A DNA stretch of 64,000 nucleotides from Cladobotryum mycophilum. Taxonomy: Eukaryota > Ascomycota > Sordariomycetes > Hypocreales > Hypocreaceae. Shown in pieces: positions 36,250 to 49,100 of the stretch. Position 1 is the stretch's first letter. Every line of letters starts with the position of its first letter. Where the stretch lies: contig JAVFKD010000015.1 of the NCBI GenBank assembly GCA_036429605.1, positions 1,263,421 through 1,327,420 of the forward strand. The letters are read 5' to 3'. The notes beneath the pieces are model-generated. The model made no database searches. It saw only the letters and a program-made list of their open reading frames with translations, and was not told the origin of the DNA. Made by a program: the position numbers and the translations under genes.

Positions 36250-37167
36250 GGAGCGAAGCCAGTTGAGAGTGCGATGATTGAAGCCATCGTCGGGGTTGAT
36301 CTCGGGGCTGCTCTGGCTGCTGCAGTCTCGGACTGGGCGAACCTGAGTCTTCCACAGCCTCTAGCTGGTCTCTTTGCTCGTCGTCGTCGTCGTTGCCGTC
36401 GTCGTTCCAGCTTTGGAACGCGATTTTCTGAACAACATGCTGCTACGTCATGAATGAGCTGCAGGTGGAGGGAGGTAGGTTATAATCGCCAGGTGGTCTC
36501 AGTAATAAGCAAGCAAGCAAATAAGCCTGTCGCTAAAGTTAGCTGGCCAGAAAGTATTATGGACACCAAAAAAGAGTTGACCAAGAAGAGACAAGATGAT
36601 AGTGGAAGAGATGGAGTTTTTTTGGAGGGATTCTAGAAGAGAGTGAGAGTTGGTAGTTGTATCTGCTATCTGTTGTTGTTGCGGCGACTGGCAGACGTTG
36701 GAGCAGGAGAGATGGAGTCTCTGGTCAATATCACATGCTTGGGCTTGAACCTTTGATAAAACCGCATTACTAATCTATTGAAAGGTACGAGAAGTCGGTG
36801 GTCTCGCCTGCACTTTGAAGGTATCACCATGAAGCACACCATGTATTCCCTCCAGCTAGTACCGAGCATCTCAGTGTTACCCTATACGACGCATCTGGCC
36901 AACAAACAGGTCATTGAAATTTGATACACAATTCACCTATAAATGCATCAAAATTACCACTATTATTTTATTCATCGTTTGAATAGTCACATATGCCTAA
37001 GTACCGAAGAGTAATAACATCATAAAATTGTGAGCTATATTCTATGCTATAAATACCAAAACACGCTTCTATATGACATAAACTATATAACACTCCAAAA
37101 AGAAATCCTCCAAAGATATATACTCATGTTTTCCGCTTGAAAGGGCTATGCAGACCTATCCAAGTTT
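36250..37167. other. Boundary region between conserved genes and NRPS cluster
   Basis: The first 190 bases may still be coding or leader for the upstream gene. The rest, from about 36450, has no supported gene and becomes AT-rich from 36900, where the NRPS 3' end begins. It probably marks the left edge of the metabolite cluster. Confidence 0.45.
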
Positions 37168-40100
37168 CTAGCTATCATTCATCTCCCCATGAGCAAAACG
37201 ACCTGCCCTGACAGTTTCGGCTATAGACGAAACAGATGCGTCTGTGCTGCTAGCTATCGCCTCAATCGCGACACGGAGATCGTGGAAGAGGCTTGTTGCA
37301 AGATCCTTGGGCACGACGTCGACTGCATAACCGAGACCCATCTCCAACCATCCCGAACCTTGCGTCACTGCAATTGTAATGTCTGTCATCATGTAGAAAC
37401 CTTCTGTAGGAGTGACAAACGCCGATGTATACTCGGTTTCCCCGAGCACAAAGCCTGACTCCTGAGCTCGTTGGTGATTGATCAACGACGTAAAGCGGTT
37501 CCATTCCGTGCAGTTCTCAACAATGCGCCGCGTGCCTACTGTCTCGTATTGGATACTCTCCGTTTGCTGGTCACGGATGATATCCAGCAAATCGGACACG
37601 TTGCCATTGCTGGGCATAACGAAGCGGAAAGGAAGCGCTGTAACGCAACAGCCATATGCGCTCGCGACGGCGGGACTCACAGCATTGCGACCCGTACTTG
37701 ACTCGGCAAAGACCACATCCAAGAGACCGGAATGCTGGGCAAGGACAATTCCCCATGCGGCTTTCACCACCACAGCTGGCATCATTCCTGATGCAACAGA
37801 AGACGGCAACTCTATCCTCTCTGTCGGCAGCACGGCAGCCTTTAGTTCTGTCTGGGTGGCGTGTGACCGCCCCAACTGGGGCATCAGAGATCCATGCAAG
37901 AGTTTCCGCCAATATGAAAGCGAGGAATCGTCGATGCGGGCATGAAGATCGAAAAGATAGTTGGTGAACTGCGGATATGGCTTGACCGCTGTTCCACCGT
38001 AAATTGCCATGAGGGTGTCCCAGATTAGGGGGAGGGAGTGAGCATCATAAAGTGCATGTGACATCCGGAACAGTATCCGGTGATCATCGCTCTCATCTGT
38101 GTTGATGATTGCAATATCAATAGGCGGCTTTCCTTGTTCTGGGCTTCCAAAGGTTTCTTCTCCTATAAACTGCTTTGTAAATGCATCAATGCCTTCGTTG
38201 GTGTGATAAGTCTGTATCTTCGGGTCGTATGAACTGAGAATAACTTGCCAAAATTGATCACCATCCTGAAAAAACGCGGTTCGGAGTGTTTCGACATGAT
38301 CGATCAGTGTCAGGCATGCGCGCTTCAACTTATCAGCATCATACTGGCCTTTGCCATCAATGGCTATGTGGTTCAAATCCATGCGTGTGGACGAGAGCAT
38401 TCCAGCGACACTGATGGCTTGAAAGTCTGTTACGGGAGCAATATCAAGCACTTTGGCCCCAGAGGTCTGTATCCATGGGAGGCTATCAATTGCCCCGGAG
38501 AGCGCGGTTCTATGTTGGCCATCTGAGAGCGAGAAACGTTGGTAATTACCAAGGCTTGGGGCGGCCGACAGGGACTTGCTGGCCGCAGATGCCATTTGCT
38601 CAAGCACCGGCCTTTGGAAGATGTCGGCTACCGTAAGTTGCAAGCCGGCTTCTCTGGCTCGGGCGGTCAACCTCATGGCCACAACGGAGTCACCACCAAG
38701 ATCGAACAAATTATCGTCTCGACCGATGAGCATTTCATCCAGAGACAAGACATTTGACCATAATTGGCGCAAGAGTGCCTCTGTCTCTGTCTCGACCGAC
38801 TTGAGAGTAGTATTGTTGAAAAGATGACGGTTCCAATCATCGACTGTCAGGGTTGCAAAGACTGTACGGAGAGCTAGGCGATCTAGCTTGCTCGATGGAT
38901 TCAGTGGCAAGCGTGTCACTGGGAGGAATATGTTTGGAATCATATATGACGGAAGAACGCCTCGTAAATCTGAGCGAAGCTTTTCAAGCATCTGTCGTAG
39001 CGCGGTTGAGCTCTCAGCGACCTGGACTGGTGCGTTCTTTGGTGTTTCGGTGGTAGTTTTCTGGAGTTCAAGGGCGGCCACCAAGACACGATCACTTCGT
39101 CCATGAGCCAATGCGATGTAATCAACAGCGGCTTTACGGGCATCGGGCATCAGTCGCACGATCCAACTCTCAATTTCGCCAATCTCGACACGTTGACCAT
39201 GAATTTTCACTTGAGTGTCTCGTCGGCCAAGCATCGTGAGTGATTGGTCAGGGTTTTGACGGACGAGATCTCCGGAACGATATAGGCGTTGGTTACGCGC
39301 AGACGGGAAGTTCTCCACCCAGCGAGGATTCATCACAAACGCCTGGGCAGTCTTCTCGGGTTCGTTGATATACCCACGTCCTAACTGGGGACCTTGGAGT
39401 AAAAGTTCTCCTGGAGCCCCGATTGGAGATAGTTGATTGTAGTCTGTCGGTGAGACCACCCAGAAGCAACATGCTACAGGTAGACCAACGTTGGGTGCGT
39501 CTCGGCGTTCCACGAGTGGCCGACTGCAAGCTACAAGGATGGAACATTCCGAGGGACCATATGAGTTGATGATTGCCGAAGACTTACCCCAGATATCAAT
39601 AACGTTGGGGTCAAGCGGTTCACCTCCTACAATGAGGACGTCGATTGGAGGAACATCCTGCGGGCGAAGTAGGGCTGCGACTGTGGGTGTCAAGCTGAGA
39701 ACATTTACTCGCAAATCCCATACCACTTGCGCAAGGTTGCTTACGCGGTCATGCTCAGAAGGCTCACAGACACATCCGCCTTGAAACAGGGTAGCGAAAA
39801 CGTCTGAGATGCTGTTGTCGAATGTCCAAGCGGCAAATTGCAATGCTCGCGATTGTGCTGTGAGAAGGAGCATACGGCTGTGTTTAAGCAAGCTACTCGC
39901 GAGGGCTCCGTGTTCCAAGATGGATCCTTTGGGGGTGCCCGTACTTCCAGAAGTGAAGACCACCCAAGCAACATTATCCACAGTGACACTCGGACAAGCA
40001 GATCCTGAAACTTGCTCTGGAAGGCTGTTCATCAGATCGTCATCAAGCACAACGGTTCGCACACCAAGTGGACTCAGTCGATCCGCTTGTTCACGGTCAG

Positions 40101-43100
40101 TGAGGATGAATCTCGCCGCCGTGCTCTCTACGATTGTCTGAATGCGGGCGAGCGGATGCTGGATGCCCAACGGGACCACGCCTGCACCGGCCTGTAGAAT
40201 GGCAACAATGGCAACAATGGCCCACTTGGACTTGGACATGGCAAACCCGATCAGTGCTTCGGGTCCAACTCCGCCGTCGAGTTGTCGGAGGTGATGTGCC
40301 AAACGGGAGGAGGTATCTACCAGTTCGCGGTATGTTAAGTCGCCATCCCAAGCACATACGGCTGGCGCATCTGGTTGTCGGTCGCTGATATCTTGCAAGA
40401 TCTCATGTATACACTGCTTCGTACGCTCCGGAACTGTCTCGTTCCAGGAAATAATTTGGGTCTTGTCTTGCGGGCTGATGAGGTCGAGATCGCGTACTAG
40501 TCGGTTTTCATCATTGCTAAACTGAGAGAGTTGCTGGAAGATGTTCTCGAATTGCTCAAGAACTCGACGGACCTGTGGCATGCTGATTGTCCTTTCATCA
40601 AACCATACATCGACATCGATTTGCTTGTCCATTATCATCGTGCACTCAATGTTGAATGCGTATCCCTGGATTGCATCATCATTCTTGTCTCCCCTCTCAA
40701 GACTCAACAGTTGGCCTGCTGACGAGGGCCTCTCATCGTCGCTCTCGATGGCAGCTTGCACTGTGAATAAGTGTGCTGGAGTGAAAAGCCCTTCATCGAG
40801 ATCGGGGACATATCGCCTAATGTTCTGCAAACCGGCGTGTTCATATGGAATCATCTCCACGGCATCTTGCTGAACTCGCGATAAAAATGCCTGGATCGAG
40901 TCGCCCTGCGGAATCTGTACACGCACAGGGACGGTAGCGACGGTCGGGGCTAATATGTTCTCAATACCCTTGACAGGCGCCTGTCGTCCAGACAAGGCCA
41001 CCATGATCATTGCCTCATTTGCATCTGTACCCGCGTATGCGGCGAGCAAAATTGCCCACGCCGCGCGAAGGATATTGGATGTTGTCACTGAACCGGATGA
41101 GTTATCACTCTGTCGGATGATTTGGCGTTTTGCATGCTGCGTTGACTGAGGTAGATACGATGGATCAACTGGTAGCTCGGGGAACTTGATCACATTTGCA
41201 TACGACAAATTATTCTGCCAAAAGGACTGTGTCGCGTTCTCATCTCGGGCAGTTAGGTAACTTATGAAGCGTGACATGGGCACCGGCGGCGAGACAGACT
41301 CATTCCGCGCCAGACGCTCTAGCATCTCTATGGTCTTCATCATACTCCAGCCGTCGTAAATACTATGGTGCATTGTCAAAACAAAGTGTTTTATCTCGCT
41401 TCCGGGAGTTTCAACAATGGAAACACGGCAAAGTCTGCTTCCGTATGCCATGGGAACACTGCGGTCCTCTTTAAGGTAGTCCGGAAGAGATGATGAAGAT
41501 TGCCAGTGCACAGGTTCCTGGACTACAACTTGAACGGCCCCTGTTTCCCATGGTACAATACGGGTACGCAAAATGGCCAGGGACTCCCAAAGTCTTTCCC
41601 AGGTGGCCTGGAAGAATGAAACGTCCCCATGGAGGCGGAAGACTCGCTGCAGGACATATTTATCTGGTCGCCTCGTTGTGATAGCCATTAATCCCTCTTG
41701 TAAAGGAGAGCAGGGATAAACGTCTTCAATGTTCTCGGCTGCTACTTTGCACTGATCTGCTAGAGCTGCGATCTGACCTGGTCGAACGGAAGAAGGTCCA
41801 AGGCTGAGTGTGAAAGGCGCTGCGTCGGTGACAGTGGCTAGTGTAGAGATTTCATGTTCCGTGATAAGCACCAGTTCAGAGAGACGTGGGTGTTGGAAGA
41901 TGTTGGCCACTGTGAGAGAGATTGGAGGTTGAGACCGCCTCGCAGCTGCAACCAACTTCATGGCGCTGATAGAGTCGCCTCCGATCTGGAAGAAGTTGTC
42001 TTCGCCGCTAATGGATTTGAGTGGTTTTTGGAGGACGGTGGCCCAGAGGCCTTGCAGCAGCAGCTCGGTTGGAGATGAAGGAGAGTTCTTGGGCGTGATA
42101 GAGGTTGTGGTTAGGAAAGAATTGAGATCGGCTTCGCCAAGACTGCAGAGGATGTGACGAATGGTTGGTCGGTTGATCTTGCCAGAAGAGCTCAGTGGCA
42201 TTTGACACAATGGTACTATGACACTTGGGACCATGTAGGACGGTAGGACATCGAGTAAGGAGCGCTGAAGCTTATGAAGTTCACGCAAGATTGAGGGATC
42301 TGGTGAAGCAACATATTGATGCTCGCTGGATACTGCTCCGTTAACTTTAACCGCGGCGATTATTCTCGGCTCGCTGCTCTTATTGAAGGGCGCAATGAGG
42401 CCAACGTAAGCTACCCGGACAAGATTTGCTCCCAGTCGAAGAATCCAATTCTCAATCTCGCTAGTTTCTACTCTCTGCCCATGCACCTTGACTTGCTCAT
42501 CGCGACGTCCGATGTATGTTAGAGATCCATCATGGTTCTGTCTGACAATATCTCCGGTCCGGTACATGCGACGACCTCTCTGTGGACCAAGGTGCTGCAC
42601 AAAGGCAGGATCAACTATAAAGCTTGCGGCAGTCGAAATCGCGTCATGGAGATATCCGGTGGCAACGAGTGGACCTTCGACTAACAGCTCTCCTGGTATG
42701 CCTACTGGGAGCAAGTGATTGAAATCATCTGGCTGCGTGATCCAAAAGGCGACTGCAAGTGGATAGCCGATGATGGATGCTTCATCCTTTGCTTTTAGTG
42801 GACGGCTCACCGTGACATTAATTGTACATTCAGTTGGCCCATAGGCATTGATGACCTGTGCAGAGCCACGCTCTAGCCAAATCTCCACATCTGAAGGCTT
42901 CAGTGCTTCGCCTGTGAGTATCAGAGTCCGCAATGAGGGAACCTGCTCAGGGTCTAACAAGCGGGCGACGGTTGGTGTTAGAATTGCGGATGTGATTCGG
43001 AAGTCGGAAATGAATTTCTCGAGGTTGTTCAGGCGGTCATGCTCTGATGGTACGCATACACAACCACCGATGTATAGAACACTCAAGATCTCATGATTAG

Positions 43101-46100
43101 CCGGGTCAAAAGTGAAGGCAGTAAACTGGCTGGCGCGTGTATCGGGTCCGTATCCCAACTGAGGCGTTTCCACCCAGACCTTCATACTCGTGCAGAGCGA
43201 GCCGTGATCCACGATAACGCCTTTTGGTATGCCGGTACTTCCAGATGTATGCATGACGAATGCAATATTACTGGAAGTTACTGTTGTGCTGCATGGCTCC
43301 GAAGACTCAGGAAGCAGCTGGCTGAAGCATACGTCTTCAACCGAGATGAAGCGCACCCCCTGATCCTTTAAAGTCTCAAGACGAGAGATTTGCTCTCTAT
43401 CTGCCACAATAAGCCTTAGCCCGCTACGCTGTATTATGCTTTCGATTCGCAGAAGAGGGTCTTTCACGCCCAAGGGTACCACGGCGCCTCCAGAATTGAG
43501 GATTCCTAACATGGCAACAATGGCCCATTTAGATTTGCTCATACAGAAACCGACGAGCTGATTTGGAGACACTTCAGCAGATCTTATTAGGTACCTTGCT
43601 AAACCAGACGAGGTCTCATCTAGCTCTCGGCCGGTAAGGCTTCCGTCCCATGCATCGACAACCAAGGTGTCAGGTTGTTTTTGCAGTCTTTGCTGAATGA
43701 GCTGATGAGCGCAAGTTTCCATTTTTGGCTGAAGACTCTTGTTCCAGGACTGGATTTGGACTACGTCGCTTCTCGATATTCTCGTTAGATCTCGGAGCTT
43801 TTGTGTTGGATTTTCCACCAGCGACTGCACGACCTCCAAATAGTGATCAAGTAGTCGCTTCGCAGCAGTCGAGTCCATGAATGTTGGGGAGTACTGTACA
43901 GTGACTTCGATATCTTGGTCGCCCGTTATAACGTGTAGGGTAATATCGTACTCGGTTGGGTCATTGGATGTGATCGGTTCTAGAATCAGAGAGCGCTGGC
44001 TCATGCTGGCTGCAGTATGCTTTGGGCGAACAGACATAAGAGTATTGAACAGTGCCTGATCCGTGTGTTTCACCGCATGCTGTATAGCTGCCAAAGAGGA
44101 ACGTTGGTGTTCAAAGGCGTCCAGAAAGCGTTGCTGGACATCAAGAGCGGCATCGCTCACCGTTGATTCAAAATCTAGAGAAATGAAGTGGATGATTTGG
44201 TTAATCACGGGGCCGACCATGAGATCTATGTTGGCCAAGGGAACGTCACGGCCATTAAATAGGCCTCCCCAGCATACACGATTGGAACCCGTGTAGAGAG
44301 CCAAGATGAGTGCCCAAGCCAGTTCGAAGACACTAGCCATTGTTACTCTATGGACACTTTGGAAATGGTTAAAGCTGGATAAGTCGTCTAGCCTGGCCGA
44401 TGTGAATGGCGTATCATGAACATCCTCCTTTTCGACTACACTCTCCTCAGAATGGAGGGGCGGTAGGGCACATGGGAGCATATCTGCTAGCAGAGTAGTC
44501 CAAAACTGCAAATCTTCTTCTGCAGGTTGTTGTCGAAGATATGAAACATACGTGCCGTACGTGGAGCCTGGTGTAGTAAATGACACGGAATCATAGGCTT
44601 CAAGAAGTTCGCGGAGGAAGATGTCAAAGGACGCTGCGTCGGCCAATGCATGAGTCGTCTCAAATTTTCCATAAACCTCTCTGCCGCCAGTCTGAAGGAT
44701 GGTCAGGCGATGCGGGGGCGCCCACGGACTTCCTGCATAGCAGGTAGCTCTGCAAGATGCTGGACGGGGTCCTGACCTTCTTGGCAAGCAGTAAGGATAA
44801 TATTAGCCTCAGGCGATTTCAGAACAATCTGATGGAACTCATCCTGGTCAGGTAATGATTCTACAAACAGAGTACGCATGATGGAATGACGAGCTTGCAG
44901 TTGTTTCCATGTCTGTGACAAACGCTGTACGTCAACCTGCTTCTTTGGGTCAGCCGGGCGCAGGCAGAACGTTTGGAATATGCGATATGACGTTGGCAGT
45001 CTCAGTTGACTGAGGAGGATGCCTTGCTGTATTGGAGAGCAGGGCAAAATGTCTTCAACCTCGCTTAGGGTTATCCCAATCTCCGGCAGAGCTAGTGCTT
45101 CAAGATCTGCCTGAGTGAGCTTTGCGATTGGGAAGTCCGAAACGGTTGCTGATCTCGGTAGAGTGATCAGATGCTGAGTGTATTGTTGAAGCGCGTCCGC
45201 GTATACCGTCAACCACCTCTGGAGGCGGTCCTGAAATTGGGACTGACGATTGAAGCTCAAACGGATTTGCAATCTGTCAGCAACAATGACTGCCGTAATT
45301 TCAATTACCGCCAAAGCTTTCACATTGTCTCCAATAGATTGGCCGAGATCTTGTATGCTGGAACGACTTGTATCGTGTTTGTCCTGTTGAAGATATGAAC
45401 CCTCATCAAAGTGGAAGGTAATCTCCATTTCATCGCGCCCCCCATCGTTTCTGCTGTTAGATCCAAGCTGACTGGCGAAGTAAAAGGGCGTTTGCTTCAA
45501 TGCAATTCTGCGGCGGTCCTTTGTTTGCCTGAGTGTGGCGACAATGTCATCTTCTTCGGAGAGAGAAACGTGCAGCGGGGTCAATGTTGTAAAGCAGCCG
45601 ACAGTCTCTGACAGATCAACATCTTCATTCCATGACTTGCGGCCATGGCCCTGCTCAAATACAGAGGGCAGCGCTCTATCAGCAAATACTAGGTGGAAAG
45701 AATGGAACAATGCGGCAAGGAGAATATCCTGCGGCTGGGACCTCAACGCTTCATTCGCTTTCCCTAAGAGGAGAGAAGTTGTGCTCTGAGTCACCTCTAC
45801 TGTCTCCGTCAGCATCTGTTCTGTCGTATGATTGATAGCATTCAAGTTCCAGTATTCCCATTTTGCGGCTGGAATGTCGAAAGGTAGAGTTTGTTCTGAT
45901 GCAGGAGTCTCACTGATGTGCTGAGACAGAAGTCGATACCACGTATGAAAAGAAACGGACTTGGAATTTGCTGACCATTCCCTTCTCGCCAAAAGCGACT
46001 CCAAATCACTCACAACGATTAGCCAAGACTCCTTGTCGATGACTGCTTGGTGAGCAACAAGTGAGAGTGTCTGCGGCTGGCCTGGAAATTCGAAAAAGTC

Positions 46101-49100
46101 AATTGCAAATACCGGACCCTTATGAAGGTCCAGGAGTCGTTGTGTGGTTTGAATGATGGAAGTGATCTCTCCGCTTGCTACGTGGTGAGAAGTAATGGTG
46201 TATGAGCCAGCGATTGCTTCTTCGATGCGCTGTTGCCATCCGACCGAATGGTCGTGATAAAATCGGGCTCTGAGCATCTCATGTTTGGTCACGATAGCCT
46301 CAGATGCGCTAGCAAGCTCTGAGAATGTCACAGGGTGTTGAAGTTGAAGACGGATGGTTTGATTAAATTGGGTTTCATCTGCTTCGTGTGGACCATTGGA
46401 GACGATGCGTTGCAAATACAACTCCTGGATTGGCAATAAGCCAAAATTTTCGGTTGAAGTAGTTTCTCGTCTACCACCACCAACCTCATCGGCCAATGTG
46501 CTGTTCTGCGCCAATTCAGAAATACCTTTGCACTGGAGAACATTGCGCAGTGAGAACTTGATCCCCTGAGTCCGACTCGAGGCCACCACTCGTATAGCGG
46601 TGATAGAGTCGCCACCAAAAGATAGGAACGGGCGATTAAATGGGATCTCGTGTAGGGGTAACTTAAGTTCCTCGCTCCATATTTGTCGTAGTCGTTGTTC
46701 CAGCTTGGTGGCCGTGTACTTATCATCGTCCTCTTCCTTCTGACTGAGCTTGAGATAATATTCCACGACTTCAGAAGGCAGTTCAGCAACCCATTCCGAA
46801 AGAACAGATATGTTAATCTGGTTAGATGATTCGTCGATAGGAAATGCGGCTAAAGGAATCCACAGATTTGGAATTAAGTCTTTAGGTACCTGTTGAGCGA
46901 GGACGTCTCGAATATTCGAGATTTGTTGAATCGTATCTTGTCTGTTGGTAACCGGGAGCTCATAGACACTGGAATCTTGTTCAGTAGTGGTCATGAAATC
47001 CTGAAGTGTCACAAGTGTGACGATCTGGTCGCCGCGCCTCTCACCCGCCAGACGCAAAACGATAGCATCTTGTACTGAGGGGTGAGTAGTAATATGATAT
47101 TCGATTATCTCACACAACTCTGTTCTCTGAACTTGAATCTCTGCTTGATTGGCCTGCCGAGTAATGAGGGTAAATGACTCATCGCTATTCTGGCGTACCA
47201 AATCGCCTGTCCGATAGAAATGGCGTTGTGCATGTTCATTGCTAAGCCTCATCTTTGGATCCCGAAGGAAAGTCGGCTCAACGATGGACGCATCATTCGC
47301 ATAACCCGGAGAAAGTAAGGGAATCTGAATGAGTAGTTCGCCAATGGCACCCGGAGGGCATAATTTATTATAGTCATCAGGCTGGACTACCCAAAAGGCA
47401 CCCGGAATTGTCGGAAAGCCAATGCTGGATGCTTCCAGTGCACTTGTTAACGGTGGGCTGTAAGAACAAGTGATGCCACATTCGCTCAAGCTGTAGGCAA
47501 TCTGGACACGAGTGTGTTCAAGCCACTTTCTGAGCACGACAGGTGCAGCTGTTATTTCACCTCCAATGCTGATGCTTCTCAGTGATGGCGTATCGATCGG
47601 GTCGAAGAGGGCCGCAAGTGATGGTGTAATTGAAGCTACATGCACATTGAATCGATTGACAAATCCAACCAGGTCATTGATCCGGTCGTGTTCGGAAGGT
47701 ACACAGAGGCAGCCTCCAAAGCTTAGAGTGGTAAAGATATCCTCAATGGCAACACCAGACTTGAAAGGCGCAAATTGCAATGTGCGCGTCCCTGGTCCAA
47801 TGTCAAAGAGAGGCCGCAAAGAGCGAATGTTCAAACCGAGTGCCCCATGTTTTAGAACAACGCCCTTCGGTTTACTAGAAGCTATGCCAGTGGTATACAC
47901 CACAAATGCGATGTGGTCTTTGCCCACAGGGGCGCTGAGTGGCTCGGTGATGGGAGATAGGTTGTCAAGAGTCTCCTCATCGACGATAACACTGTGAATA
48001 GTTCTTTTCAGACTCTTCAAGCGTGTAGCTTGCTCTTTGTCTACGAGAATAATTGGTTGGGCAGTCGATCCAAAACGGGAACCTGTGCCCGCCTTGTCTA
48101 AGATGTCTTCAATGTCATGGAGCGATTCCTGAACTGCAAGAGGAACAACGGCGCCTCCAGATTTCAAAATGGCTAGAATAGCGACTATGGCATAACGAGA
48201 TTTACTCATGGAGAAGCCAACAGCGGTATCTGCAACCACACCCATCCCAATTAGATGCTTCGCTTGAAGCGAAGCTAGATGGTCCAGCTCGCTGTATGTC
48301 AAGTCACCATCCCAAGCAGACACAGCGACTGATTCAGGTTGATGGACCGCAATCTCCTCGATCAAATGATGTAAGCACTCTTCGGCAGAAAGAGTACTTT
48401 GGAGCTGATGCGATGTCCGTATGAGAGTCTTGTCTTCCGGACTGAGGAGATCAAGGTCTCCAATAACCTTCTGTGTAATGGAACCCATTTCACTATATTC
48501 AGAGAGTTGGTGGAAGATGTGATCAAACTGTGCCAGAATAGATTCAACTTGGGTCGTCGAGATGATATTGTTGTCGAAGCGTGCCTCGAGGGTGATGAAG
48601 CTTCTGTCTTGGTGGGTGATGCAATCAAGCGTGAATGCATAGCTTTGCATACCATCTTTATCACTCCCCAGTCGCTCAAGCTTACCGGTTAGAGGTGTTT
48701 GATCACTTTCAGCGGAGGTTTGTATTGTAAAAACATGCCCGGGATCAAAGTCGGCCCCTAGGCCTCGAACGTGTCGTCGAATGTGCTGCAGACCAGTATG
48801 TTCAAATGGGATCATATTTGTCGTTCGAGTTTGGACTTCCTCAAGAAATTCATGTAGAGATTGCTGCTGCGGAACAGGGACTCGGAAGGGCACACTCGTC
48901 ACTGTTGGAGCAACCAGATCGACTATGCCTGGCACAGGAGCGTTCCTCCCTGACATTGCTACCATCATAACGGCCTCTCGCTCTCCGGAGTATAAAGCAA
49001 GGATAATAGCCCATGTAGCTCGCAATAGCGTAGAGGTTGTCACTACGCCTTTTCGGTGGGCCTCGCTCATCACTCGTCGTTCTGCTTTTTGTAATGGTAG

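Noticed and set aside
44703..44787. NRPS as two separate genes or joined by a 38-nt intron
   Set aside because: The break falls inside one C domain and an intron there would remove a segment conserved in C1 of the same protein; a single missing base is simpler.
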